Positions 9,951 through 19,690 of a DNA stretch of 25,718 nucleotides are shown here, piece after piece. This DNA is from Chara braunii (taxonomy: Eukaryota > Streptophyta > Charophyceae > Charales > Characeae): the NCBI GenBank assembly GCA_003427395.1, contig BFEA01000229.1:1648470-1674187 (forward strand), written 5' to 3'. The notes beneath the pieces are model-generated. The model was not told where the DNA came from and ran no database searches. It worked only from the letters and a program-made list of their open reading frames with translations. A program made the translations under genes and the position numbers. Numbering within the stretch: position 1 is the first letter of the stretch; every line of letters starts with the position of its first letter.

Positions 9951-10870
9951 ATACTTCCCTTCTTCCTCTTTCTCATTTTAAGTAATTTATCAAGTATGTT
10001 TGAAAATTCTGACATTCTACCAAACCTCAACATGAGTCTTATATTGAATGGTTTAATAATGGATTGGTAAATATCAGAATTACTAGAAAATGTTGGCAAA
10101 AGAAAGATATCGACAGAAAATATATATTCAATAACAAATTTTAAATCTTAAACAACAAGATCGGAGGATCAATCATCATCAACATAATTATATCAGTAGC
10201 CTGAGGAACCAACTTTTCACCTTCGCACAATATTGCCGACAAGGTCATATTATCCGAGGTAAACTAACTAAACACTTAACTGAGGGTCAGATGGACGTAG
10301 TCTTTAGTCTGTATTCGGTATTTGGTTGATTGTACATGTGGCTTGTGCAATGTATATATGGTCTGTACTCCATGATTTAAAAAAAAAATTATACATATAT
10401 ATACCAAGTTCCTAGCCTCAGTGGTGTGCGATATTTCTCCAGTCTCTATGTATCAATATTGTACTCCACATGTGTTCAATTTACAGGTTCTATCATTTAC
10501 CGTGACCTGAATTGCCCCGCCCTACCCACCAACCCGAACGACATTGTTTCACACCATTGACTTGCCCCGAGGGCATTTAGAGAATAGCGTCCGTCAGCCT
10601 TCCTGTTGCCTTTTAACCTCCCTCTGTCTGTAGCATCCTTCCCTGTCCACCTACCACCTAACCTACCATCCCACATATTGGATACAGCAGGGGAGAGGGA
10701 ACACATGTCTGAGGGAAAAAGGGTATCAAAGGGGTAAATGTGCATCAACACTAACTTGAAGGCCTGACTCTTTCAGTCTGAGGTGTGGGTGTCTGCCACA
10801 ATGGCAGATACATTGTAACCATCTTGTTTCATGCCATTGACTTGCCCTAAGGGTTTCCTTCCCATAAAAA
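9951..10870. other. AT-rich stretch, no gene; one duplicated word
   Basis: No coding signal was recognised. A degenerate duplication is present: TTGTTTCACACCATTGACTT at about 10545-10564 versus TTGTTTCATGCCATTGACTT at about 10824-10843, each followed by GCCC(C/T)(G/A)AGGG. It may mark another old repeat family. Confidence 0.45.
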
Positions 10871-12174
10871 AAAGGGCCTCCACACTACAAAGTGGCATGT
10901 GGGAATGAAGGAGAGACAAAGAATACCTGAATATGCAATTTTGTTTTGAAGGTACCCATCACTCTACTTAGGCCTGACCAGGTGTTAGACGGAGGGTAGA
11001 CCCATAAGCTATGTTAAAATGAAGTAGTACGTACCATAAAATGAACATCTAGGGACCATCGGGATTTCCGGAAGAAAAAAAAAACATCCATACGTAGGAA
11101 GGGCAGTCCCAGTTTTGATTTTGTTCAAACACCAAAGAGTAGATGAGAAAGAAGGGGAAAGTTTTGCTTGGTGTTTAACATCATGGATATGCCGGTATCA
11201 AATAACCACTCAAACAAGGTGTGGGCTACCTAAAAAAATAAAAAAACTTCTATACGTAATTACGAGCCAAAACATGATGGCAACCGATATGCAATAAGAT
11301 GCGTTAGAAAGTGTTCAAAAAATTTAAACCCACAATAAAGGGAATAAGTAATCCAATACCAAAGGAATACAACATGGATAGTGAAAACAAAATGTATCGT
11401 AGCTCCCATTTACAAAAAATTCCTCAAGGAGTTCTCCATCAAGCATCACAAAACAAGCGAAATCATTTCCCCCCTCCACCAAACTCCCACCAACAAAAAA
11501 ATTCCCACGAGAAATAAAAGTTGAAAAAACATTCCATAAAAAAAAAAAATCCTTTATATATAAAAATTATCATTCCAATGTTCTTTCGATTCTAAAATTT
11601 ACAGTTTTATTGATAAGTTCCCGTCTAAATATGAGTTCTCCCTTCCAACTACATCTATTTGCTCAAGATGAAGTGAAAGTCTGGATGAGTTTATGGAATG
11701 TTTTAATTAAACTTTCATTCTACTACAACAAATATCTTCTAATTTAAATTGGATGACCTTATTTATGACTGAAAATCCTTACTTACAATGACAGTCGAAT
11801 TAAAATATTTCATGAACTCATCCATACTTTCATTCCATTTCTAGCATGCAGTTCAAATAAGAAGGGATACCCCATTTTAGGAAGAAAAGTTTTCAAATAA
11901 GATATAAAATTTTAAAATTGGAATGTCATTTTTTAAGATGGAATGAAAATTTAAAATTTAGAATGTAATTTGCTATTGAATGATTATTTAATTCAAGAAA
12001 ATTTTTATGTTGACCCATCGCTTGGACTCTTGGGTCATAGACTACCGACTCGACAACAAGATGGTGTTGAAGCCCACAATATACGTATGAGAGCCTCCCA
12101 TTTTTGCCACTCCATATCAATCTCCTCCTCCCCCTTCTCCCAAATTTCAGCCGAAACCCCCCCCCCCTTCCCCC
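10871..12174. other. AT-rich stretch, no gene recognised
   Basis: Short frames on both strands show no known motif. The sequence from 11530 to 11960 is rich in GGAATG and poly-A/T words. It ends in C-runs (12155-12174) directly at the gap, which suggests poor read quality at the contig edge. Confidence 0.4.
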
Positions 12175-12246
12175 NNNNNNNNNNNNNNNNNNNNNNNNNN
12201 NNNNNNNNNNNNNNNNNNNNNNNNNNNNNNNNNNNNNNNNNNNNNN
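12175..12246. other. assembly gap (72 N)
   Basis: A run of unknown bases. The sequence on its right side is an adapter chimera, so continuity across the gap should not be trusted. Confidence 0.99.
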
Positions 12247-12281
12247 ATGAACGAGCCAATGACAACGGCTTTCTGCTGCTG
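12247..12281 (+). other. 35-base misplaced fragment of the PLE RT
   Basis: ATGAACGAGCCAATGACAAC and the following CGGCTTTCTGCTGCT match 15683-15716 of PLE copy B, with a stray G at the end. The match breaks off exactly at the adapter, so it is the tail of a mate-pair read that was placed here during gap closing. Confidence 0.9.
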
Positions 12282-12319
12282 CTGTCTCTTATACACATCT
12301 AGATGTGTATAAGAGACAG
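12282..12319. other. Nextera mate-pair junction adapter (artefact)
   Basis: CTGTCTCTTATACACATCT is followed directly by its reverse complement. This 38-base palindrome is two Tn5 mosaic ends back to back, the circularisation junction of Nextera mate-pair libraries. It is technical sequence and not part of the genome. Translations starting with MCIRDS or MYKRQ come from it. Confidence 0.98.
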
Positions 12320-12402
12320 CCCTTCCCCCAACCCCCCCCCCCCCCCCCCAATCCCAAAAACCCCCCCCCCCCTGATCTTATTCCTGCCCCCCCCCCCCCG
12401 CC
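12320..12402. repeat. C-homopolymer-rich sequence after the adapter
   Basis: Four C-runs of 10 to 20 bases are separated by short words. Next to an adapter and a gap this is probably low-quality or mis-assembled sequence. Confidence 0.7.
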
Positions 12403-13180
12403 CACTTCCTGCCAACTTGGACCACCAAGGTGGAGGCAGCCTGTGACCATTTGCATATGCACGATTTTCTGTACAGTTTATGTTGAGCTCAAAATGACAG
12501 TATATTTACTGGGTTGTTTTCTCTTCTTGCCCCTATATCTATTAAATTTCTTTTTGCAAATATACAACGGTCCACGTTGTAATGTAGAAGGGATATTTTT
12601 GTAACTTCTGATTGATTTTCGTTTCAATCGTAAGGATGCGCGTTAGCAAGCGCAAATGAAAATTGACATGACTTTCGTTTTATTTTTCGTTCGAAATTTT
12701 TGCATGGCCTGGTGGAAACTTTGGCGGGATGATCGCACATGATGGCATTTACATTTTGAATTATTGTAGGTACCACGGTAGTTTGCGCGTATAGACATGA
12801 TTTCTTTTCGGTAGTAAGACTTTCATTAGCCTAGGATTTTAGGCTCACTGCCTTCTGTCTGGGTGTGGGCGTAACTGAACTCTGCTTTTTGCCTGTACGC
12901 ACAGTCTTTCAACCTCTTTTTCATTGTGCGTCAATTATGTTATCAACTCTCAACCGACCCTCTCCCTTTTCTTCATTGTCGAGGTGTTACTACCTTCCTT
13001 ATCCCATCTGTCATTTTTGGCGCTGATGCATCTTCCCACGTTTCTTCTTTCTTAGTGGCCTAGATGATGCAACCGAGATTGATGTGCGGAGCATGGCAAT
13101 GCCCCGGTCCAGATATGCAACTCATAGGCCTTCCTTTTCCCACCTCTCGTCTAAGCCCGATTATCTTATACATGCATCCT
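12403..13180. other. unique sequence, no gene recognised
   Basis: Mixed base composition with no convincing frame and no obvious repeat. It could be the upstream region of the weak gene candidate that starts near 13185. Confidence 0.35.
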
Positions 13181-13184
13181 TCAC

Positions 13185-13192
13185 TATAAATT
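13185..13192 (+). promoter_or_regulatory. possible TATA box
   Basis: TATAAATT in the context TCACTATAAATTTATG. About 70 bases downstream lies a strong splice-donor match, CATTGAG|GTGAGTACC with GT at 13255, and at 14139-14140 a pyrimidine-rich acceptor TTTTTCCCTTAG. The order TATA, short leader exon, intron fits a plant gene start. It rests on short consensus matches only. Confidence 0.2.
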
Positions 13193-13426
13193 TATGAAGC
13201 GCCTGGAGGTAGCGTGCTCTACAGGATCGGCGAACGAGTGCATAAATCATTGAGGTGAGTACCTGAGTTCGGCGATATAACGAGTTGGTTGCGATCGTGC
13301 GGAGTTGACATATTTCACCTCAACAGACTGGGGGACATGGGCGAACCTAGCTTGCATGATCAAGCTAAATTCGGTGACGAATCTAGGTCGTTCGTGGATG
13401 CGAGGCGACAACGATCAAGTTTGGTG

Positions 13427-13428
13427 TG

Positions 13429-13517
<89 letters not shown>
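13427..13517. repeat. compound microsatellite (GT)n(GA)n
   Basis: A GT run of about 22 units ends at 13472 and passes directly into a GA run of about 22 units ending at 13517. Poly-VC and poly-ER frames over it are translations of the repeat. Confidence 0.98.
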
Positions 13518-13520
<3 letters not shown>

Positions 13521-13523
13521 ACT

Positions 13524-13771
13524 GTAGTTTGAAATGTTTTGAGTCTGAATTCAGTGCATTCTCATAATATTGTCTCTTCTTCATCTTTCTATTTGAATTG
13601 CTCAGAGTTTCTTCTTCTTTTTCCTTATCATTCCTACTTGCTCAGGTTGTAGTTTGGAATGTTTTGAGTTTGGATTCAGTGTATTAGCGAAATATTGTCT
13701 CTTCTTTATCTTTCTATTAGGATTGCTCGGATTTTTCGTCTTCTTCTTCTTTCACAGTCCTACTCACTCCC
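13524..13771. repeat. tandem duplication of about 125 bases
   Basis: Unit 1 (13524-13648) and unit 2 (13649-13771) both start GTAGTTTG(A/G)AATGTTTTGAG and share TATTGTCTCTTCTT(C/T)ATCTTTCTATT. They differ by scattered substitutions and a few small indels. Confidence 0.85.
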
Positions 13772-14163
13772 AATATTGAAATGCATTGATTACGCAACTA
13801 AATGAATGTTTTTTTCTTTCCATCTCAACTTATTTTTACAATTCCACCATTGTGTCGTGAATGCGGATGAATGTTTGAGTTTGATTTGGTGCATATCTTT
13901 GATTGCACATAACAAAGTTTCATTGCCTGGTATGCTGCTGCTGTATTGTTTCACAAACTTACTTCTCGCTTTTGGATTGGTAAGGTTTTGCTAATTAAAG
14001 TTTTTTGTGTTTGCTTGCTTCATTACCACTTCTCGCCTTCTACGTCGGGTCCACCATCTGTTATGTTACACTTTCACTCGCCATCGCTTTCAGCTCCTTT
14101 GCCCCCACTACCACTGTGGGAATCACTATTTTTCCCTTAGGTCTCTAAGGATACCGGCCTTGA

Positions 14164-14349
14164 ATGAATCAATGGCGCTCCACCATAGCAACCTACTGCC
14201 TCCTTGCTTTTCTCGCCCTCCTCACCGTCCTTCCATTCCTCGCTTCCATTCCCGAAATTTGCTTACCTTTTACTGCACCGTCCTCTCATCTTTCTTTATC
14301 TCGCATCAACTCCCTAATCATGGAGCAACACCTCCCCTTACCCTTCTAG
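14164..14349 (+). CDS. weak candidate: 61-residue protein with signal-peptide-like start
   Basis: The frame begins MNQWRSTIATYCLLAFLALL, which has a short polar start and a hydrophobic run of about 17 residues, as in a secretory signal or membrane anchor, followed by a Ser/Pro/Leu-rich remainder with two cysteines. The ATG lies 23 bases after a good splice acceptor (14140). An upstream TATA-like box and splice donor (13185, 13255) would give a leader intron of about 890 bases. No family is recognised. The surrounding sequence is pyrimidine-rich, which makes leucine/serine/proline-rich frames common by chance; an overlapping 134-codon frame shows the same bias. Treat as a hypothesis. Confidence 0.12.
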   Translation: MNQWRSTIATYCLLAFLALLTVLPFLASIPEICLPFTAPSSHLSLSRINSLIMEQHLPLPF

Positions 14350-14680
14350 CCCATCTCCTTTGCATTTACCCTCCTTACACCTTCACTATTTTCCCTCCCC
14401 ATGCCTTCTAGATTAAGTAAAAGGTGCCCCCTCTAACGAAGCTGCCAGTGGTGGCAGCTGAAAGGCCTCAAGGATTTGCCATACCCTCCTGCAAATACGT
14501 TGTTGAGCTGTGGCCAGACAACTCAGAAACAAATCAGAAAAAATAAGCCGAATGAAATTCCCCCCACCCTCTCTCTCCTTTCTCCTCTCTCCTTTTTCCT
14601 GTCTCCTTCGTCCTAAACCTCTCTCGTTTTGGCTACATGTTGCATTGGTGGAAGCTTTTGAACAATAATATAAGTGTTTG

Positions 14681-15750
14681 TATTCTGCAGAAGCAGGCAG
14701 AAGCAGGACCATATAAAAGTCAATCTGATTCAGGAGCAATCAAGACTTTACACAAGAGACCGCAGACACAAGACAGACCATGAGAAACGACTCATGATAC
14801 GACCGAGACATAGCTTGACATGAAACCCGAACGTGACAACTGCTTCCGAATGAAATACATAAAGCACAATAACAGTAGTGGAGGAACAACGTTCCTCAAC
14901 GTTCCTCATCGAACGACCCTACCGGTTTCACTTGGCCTCCGTGCCAGGATCATCATGAGTCTTAAAGTTCAGTTGTTTGGCAAGCTATTTAAACTCCCTA
15001 TTCTGCGTCATAGTGTCGTCATTCTCGAAAGGACAAGTCAACCTATACTAAAAAAATATAAAAAATAAAAAATAAAATAAAAAATCTTAATACCCAATTA
15101 CTTCAGACCGTGTATCTAGTCTAAGAACCAAACAGTATCCATCCCACTGAATCAAAAAACTTACGAAGCTTCTCGGCCGCGTCAAACTTCGCCAAAAGGT
15201 ACCAAATGTTCCCGACACTTCTCCGAGCCTAGTTACTTCCACCACTTGCCCAGTTGTCCACTTGTTTCACCACTTGTAACACAACAGAAAAAATAAAAAA
15301 ACGAGAAAGTAGCGAGGATCAAATAGTACTACAGACAGACGACCATTTCCCCTGTTCAAATCCACATACGTTTGCCAGAGGACCATCCGACCCTTCGACA
15401 AAAAAAACTCGAATCATACCCCCTTACTATTGCCAAAGCCACTGGAACCCCCCAAATCTATACCTAGCACCGTCTCTACCCCTCCTCATATATCCAAACC
15501 TCCCCCAATTTGTCAGAATTGGCAACCATTCACTCCACAGGCCTCCGAACTTCCTCGAGAAAGAAACCAAAGCTTTATCAAACAAATCATCTGGGTACCC
15601 TCTCCTCCACAATTCACTTTTCAATGCAACTAAAAATGGCACCTCCGCACCAACCACCGATGAATTCATTTTTGCTCGATGCATGAACGAGCCAATGACA
15701 ACGGCTTTCTGCTGCTTGTTCGAGTACGACACGTAGTCCTGAATCGCTTG
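14681..15750 (-). repeat. downstream pseudo-LTR of the PLE (3' end of copy B)
   Basis: This stretch aligns base for base with 19984-21086, in direct orientation, with roughly 5 percent differences by eye in a 110-base comparison (15310-15420 versus 20650-20755). It holds the last ~100 codons of the RT, the 3' untranslated region, an AT-rich stretch of TAAAAAATAAAA type (15046-15086, longer in copy C at 20329-20410) and the hammerhead-like block. Homology begins at TATT(C/A)TGCAGAAGCAGG. The word CAGAAGCAGG is doubled here but single in copy C. Sequence below 14681 is unrelated to that below 19984, which fixes the element end. Confidence 0.9.
14915..14956 (-). ncRNA. hammerhead-like core, PLE copy B (mutated)
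   Basis: Minus strand: ATGATGA (C3 of the core changed to A), a helix CCTGGC/GCCAAG with one mispair, GAAA, mini-helix CC/GG around GGTAG, then GTC. It matches the blocks at 1045 and 20194. The core change predicts no self-cleavage for this copy. Confidence 0.4.
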
Positions 15751-16640
15751 AAATACCAACTCACTATTGAGCCCTCCCCGCTGGTTTTTCATGAGTGGTA
15801 GGCAGTCAACCCTCCGATCATCGTTTCCAATGTGTAGAACATAACCCAGATACTCCCACGTACCGCCTTCATTAGTTTTCTCAAGAACGAGATTACTGTC
15901 GTAACAACAACTAAAACCAGTAACCATCTCTTCAACAACCACCTTTGATCTGTGATCCATTTCTCTGTACTTCACAAAAACCGAGACGTCATCAACCAGA
16001 CGAAAACCATCAAACAATTTTCTATCTTTCCCTAGGCTACTTAAAAACGTGAACTCATTGAAAGCACACAGTAAGCACGCCAATGCAGCGCTCGTCGACT
16101 TTCCCATAGGTATACCAACTATCTGTCTTAGACATCGACCAGCCGTCGTAATGAAGGTGTTGTCCAACTCAAACCCAACAAACGCCTGAATTTCCTCAAA
16201 TTCCACCAATTTTTACCCATCTTCCAGTCTACCTTTCATTAACTTAGCATTCTTTCCCTGCTTCCGAAGAGCAACTCCCTTTGCCTTTTCTTTTTTCCAG
16301 TACCCACTCACCCACTGTACAACGTTCCAAATTGAATTGTGTGACAAGTTCGAAAACATTTCTTTAATATCGAATGACGCACCAACCAAACGATCCCTTT
16401 TTCCCACACCCTTGTTCACTCTCTTGATTTTTCCCACCAATCTGTCAACACTTTTCAGGTTAAGGTTAGAGCCCTGTGGTAGGTTCCAAAGTAGTTGATT
16501 GATGGCTCTAGACACCATGTTCCCACTCTTCGCCGATCCTTCCGGGTATGATGGGCAGATCGGTCGCCAACGGTTCACGTCCTTATGTTTAGGAATTCAG
16601 TAGGCCTTGCCCAAAGATCCCTTCTTCTTCCAAACTCCCA
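15427..16640 (-). pseudogene. Penelope-like reverse transcriptase domain (copy B)
   Basis: The RT of the element, read in one frame with two in-frame stops. From the N-terminal side: GKAY, then TGA at 16599-16597, then IPKHKD and RWRPICPS (first RT block); SFDIKEMFSNLSHNSI (motif A with its catalytic Asp, about 16380-16335); a TAA at 16215-16213 where copy A has Trp; NTFITTAGRCLRQ and VGIPMGKSTSAALA (motif B); RLVDDVSVFV (motif C, both catalytic Asp present); LEKTNEGGTWEYLG (motif D/E); and a C-terminal region with SNKQQKAVVIGSFMHRAK and LKSELWRRGYPDDLFDKAL. The two longest open pieces are 16578-16213 and 16209-15427. No GIY-YIG domain follows. Copy A shares all motifs from B onwards. Confidence 0.85.
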
Positions 16641-17190
16641 TAGACATCAATCCTGGATGTTTATACTTACGACAACACTCCTGCAAGATTACATCCTCAT
16701 CAACCGACCGAGCTTCAAAAGCTGGATTTCCTAAAAACAGACTCGTCATCCCTCTTCCATACACCAACAGACAACAAACGAACGTATCTTCCATATTATG
16801 ATCCAGCGGGCAGCACACAAGCCCATCAATCAGAGGTAGTAACTCATAGAGATCATCCTCTCCTACGCACACAACTTCCTCTTCAGGTACAACAGACAAA
16901 CAAGCCTCCGACCCTTGAAATTCCCGCTCGTCAACAGGTGGCAAGGAAGGATGCATCCGAAAAGCCTTCGACAACTCCTTACCCAATACCGAGCTCCTAT
17001 TACGCTTGGATGGTCTCGGAATATTCTTTGACATTTTAATCCACTCCGATAGGTTTTTCACCTCACTCATTCTGCACGCCACGTGCCCGTCAACTCTCCT
17101 CCACCGCTGGCCAGCTCTCTCACAACTGCACAAGAAAGAACTACCTCTAGCCACCTGCCTGTAATTATGAATTTTATCAGCAATAGACAT
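16597..17190 (-). pseudogene. PLE pre-RT domain with CxC zinc-like site
   Basis: An open stretch of 197 codons in the same frame as the RT, ending at the TGA that interrupts GKAY|IPKHKD. Near the start: FLCSCERAGQRW, then DGHVACRMSEV, which gives C-x-C and H-x2-C and could bind zinc. Further on LVCCPLDHNMEDTFVCC occupies the place where PLE-type RTs have a DKG/DKN-like motif ahead of the first RT block. The C-terminal part (PGLMSMGVWKKKGSLGKAY) leads into the RT. The start at 17190 is only the first methionine after stops; upstream in-frame sequence (17284-17191) contains TGA, TAG and TGA. Confidence 0.6.
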
Positions 17191-17283
17191 GTTTCAACAC
17201 TACACAACTCTCATCCGTCTAGTTAGCATCTCCCTCCAGGCTTTAGAAATTTTCATTTTCATGACGATCTTTGCACAAAAGCA

Positions 17284-17780
17284 TCACACCTTACTCTTAC
17301 TTACCAGCTCATCGTACGTCAGTTTAATCACTAACCTTTGGCGAACCCGTAACACAAACTGTTTCTGAATAACACTGGATAACAAGTACCTCAATCTACA
17401 TCTTGTACGTTTTTCACTGAATGTTCGTACAGTTGTATAGGCATATACCAAGTTGTCCAAATCCCAACTAGCTAGCTCGTACTTCTTCTTGGGCAGTCTC
17501 AACACCTCACTAAGGGGCCCTTTAAACATCAACGACTTACTCAGGAAGGGCATAACCTTCTCAACACTGATATAGACACCATCTTTAAACCACCCCCGAG
17601 CATGCCTTAATTCAGCTGAACCATACTGACAAGTAACAATACTCCCTCCATACATTCTTTTGACTACATTCCATTTGTCAATCAAACGATCCCCACCTTT
17701 ACAGACAAACATACAGTTGCTCAATGAATTCTGCTGACAGTGCTCCAATACGCATCAGACTCCCTGTCCCCAAACCAAAG
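17284..17780 (-). pseudogene. PLE linker region between nuclease and RT
   Basis: About 154 open codons (from 17748, where the first codon is TTG and not ATG) in the RT frame, with an in-frame TGA just upstream (about 17757). It includes SNCMFVCKGGDRLIDKWNVV, a run of Arg/Lys-rich helices (SEKRTRCRLRYLLSS) and KLTYDELVSKSKV before a TGA at 17286-17284. No domain is recognised. Position, frame and orientation assign it to the element. Confidence 0.45.
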
Positions 17781-17833
17781 GTAGAATAAAAACTGAGCAA
17801 AACACCTCCCACTGTTTTCTCCTGTTGTTGAAT

Positions 17834-18240
17834 CTATTCCCTCCTTCTGATCTTTCTTCTCTCCCTACAGTCTGGCTTTGATCTCTTCGATTTCCTACCC
17901 CTCCCTCTGACATTCAAAGAAGGACATAACTCACGAATAAAAAAGTTCTCCGTCTCAATCAGATCATCTTTCGAACATACTGCTAGCGGTATGATCGCAT
18001 ATTTATGAGCCTCATATCTTCTTAACCATCTGTAGAGTCTCTCGTTCCTCCTCCCCTCCTGCATAGACCGCTATTGTAAAGTTGTACCAACATGCTCCCC
18101 CCATCTCGTACCTGTATCACGATTCGTACTTCCCACATACAAATGTCTAGACCAAGGAGAAAAAAAAGCATACACAACCGGTCCACTCCCAGAGTCAAAA
18201 TCAAAGCCATCTTTTCAAGCCTGAATGACATACTTAACCA
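17834..18240 (-). pseudogene. GIY-YIG endonuclease domain of the PLE
   Basis: Read in the frame of 17834: GSGPVVYAFF (the GIY motif as VVY, about 18178-18170), SRHLYVGST (the YIG motif as YVG, 18139-18131), then an Arg/His-containing stretch TRWGEH, an in-frame TAG at 18073-18071, then RRYEAHKYAIIPLAVC and LIETENFFIRELCPSLNVRG, which supplies the late glutamate and the P-x-LN pattern of GIY-YIG nucleases. A TGA at 18217-18215 lies upstream and the frame ends at TAG 17836-17834 after a very basic tail. Such nucleases nick the target DNA for target-primed reverse transcription. The domain sits upstream of the RT, a permuted order. A longer open frame in another phase (18270-18022) covers the same DNA but shows none of these motifs. 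Confidence 0.8.
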
Positions 18241-18361
18241 ACTTTTCTCCCCATGTGACTGCTCCAGCAATAATCAACATGCATATAATAAGGCTAAAAA
18301 ATCCATTCAATACCTTGCATCTCAACGTAGAGCACAAGTAAATCTAAAAAAGCAATGTTTC

Positions 18362-18691
18362 TCAGTAAGCTTTCAAAGACGTGACACGTTCGGGAGCATA
18401 CCTACAAGGTAGTTGAGTGACCAACAGCACTAGTTTCGATCTCATCCCTCCCGTCCTGTGACACCTCGTGAACCACTTGTTTGCCCTTTCCACGGAAATT
18501 CCACCCACATCACCCTGATCGTCAAATTCCCTGGCCGTCCGTACGTTTGCAATCTCTTCTCTCGTAATGTCCAATTTTTCGTACGTGATTCCCTCTTTCT
18601 CACATATCGCCAAAATCTCGTCCTTCCGTACACACTTCAAATCCTTCCTCGCTTTTCTCAAAAACTTTTCTCGATCTCCAATCTGAACCAC
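18362..18691 (-). pseudogene. PLE Lys/Glu-rich helical segment (unknown, possibly SAP-like)
   Basis: An open stretch of 109 codons in the same frame as the GIY-YIG domain, with a TGA (18364-18362) and a TAG between them. Core: REKFLRKARKDLKCVRKDEI, LAICEKEGITYEKLDITREE, then IANVRTAREFDD. The pattern of two short helices with a conserved K-D-E-(I/L)-L-x-x-C-x-x-x-G-I-x-Y is reminiscent of a SAP-type nucleic-acid-binding fold, but I cannot confirm it. The rest (KWFTRCHRTGG and beyond) is not recognised. A frameshift lies near 18715, between the coiled coil (AALRGKR) and ETSPVVQIGD. Confidence 0.5.
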
Positions 18692-18715
18692 CGGGCTAGT
18701 CTCCTTCGCCCTATC

Positions 18716-19690
18716 CGTTTTCCTCGCAGAGCCGCGACCACCTCGTCAAGCCGGGATTTCATATTAGTAGCCCCGCCCTGTTGTCTCTTCTCCATCTCCA
18801 ATGTTTTCATCGCCTCGTGTAATCTCTCTATCTCCAGCTCGTCGTTTGCCTTCTATGCTCTGATCTTCTGTAACTCGTCCTCGACTTCTCGCCTAACCTT
18901 CGCTTCTTTCAACCTCATCTCTTGCAACACGTCAACTTCCATTCCATGCCTTTTCACAACACTCTTGTAGTGCGCGTCTACACGTAGTCGCCAGGTGTCC
19001 GGTGTCGCTCCTTGTGCTGTATGTGCGCGCGCACCCTGGCTTGCGTTGCTGGAGTGACCTTGACGACCAGGTTTCCCCGTTTATTGCCAGGTCGTAGTGC
19101 CTCGCTCTTCCATGCTTCGGCATCAGCCACTGCTTCATCCCTTAACCTCTTCTCTTTTGCTATCTCCTCTTCAAGTGCCCCGAATCTTCTTTCTGAAGCC
19201 AGTCTCATATCCACAATCTTTTTTTTTCAATACCTCAATTGTTTCCGTATCAGTCAGTGAAGACGATGGTAACACGCCTTGCTGACTCCTCTTCATCCTC
19301 TCAATTTCTTCCCGCAGCTTCGTTATCTCGTCGTCTCTTCCTTTGCTCTTCTTTCCTGTCTGTGTTAAAATCGATGTCCCCCCTTGCTGACTGTTCTTTA
19401 GCATCTCAATCTCCTCACGTAACTTAGCAACCTCGTCATCTCTTTTATCTTTATCTTTCTTCCCCACCACATTGATGATCACATCGAGCTTAGTATTAAG
19501 CTCCTTCGCGAAGATAGAGTGCATTTCCCCCCCTATCTTTCTTTTCTTCCAGACGCATGTCTTCCTTTTCCTTCTCCTTTTTCTTCTTCTCTTCTTCATC
19601 CCGAGTTGCTTTCTCCCTTGCTTCGTCTGCTTCATGTTTGCCTCTTATCTTCGCAATAAGATCCTCCAAATTCGATACACGCCGACCCAA
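18716..19690 (-). pseudogene. PLE coiled-coil region, frameshifted
   Basis: A charged helical region of about 320 codons pieced from at least four frame segments: 19690-19496 (LEDLIAKIRGKHEADEAREK, then EEKKKKEKEKED), 19545-19171 (KDKRDDEVAKLREEIEMLK and a second RDDEITKLREEIERMKRSQQ), 19214-18978 (RRFGALEEEIAKEKRLRDEA) and 18960-18716 (VLQEMRLKEAKVRREVEDEL, a TAG at about 18855-18853, then ELEIERLHEAMKTLEMEKRQ). Heptad-like spacing and Lys/Glu richness predict multimerising coiled coils, as in Gag-like or ORF1 proteins of retroelements. The repeated LREEIE unit is 35 codons long (19443-19339 and 19338-19234). Confidence 0.6.

Noticed and set aside
11970-12604. Open frames across the gap, including products starting MCIRDS and MYKRQ
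   Set aside because: These are translations of the mate-pair adapter, the N run and C homopolymers.
13289-13584. Frames with poly-VC, poly-ER or poly-SL/TH stretches
   Set aside because: They arise from the (GT)n(GA)n microsatellite.
14007-14411. 134-codon plus-strand frame rich in His, Pro, Leu and Ser
   Set aside because: Pyrimidine-rich sequence with no domain; it overlaps a competing frame in another phase.
18022-18270. 82-codon minus-strand frame overlapping the nuclease
   Set aside because: The GIY-YIG motifs lie in the neighbouring frame across the same bases; this frame is a shadow.
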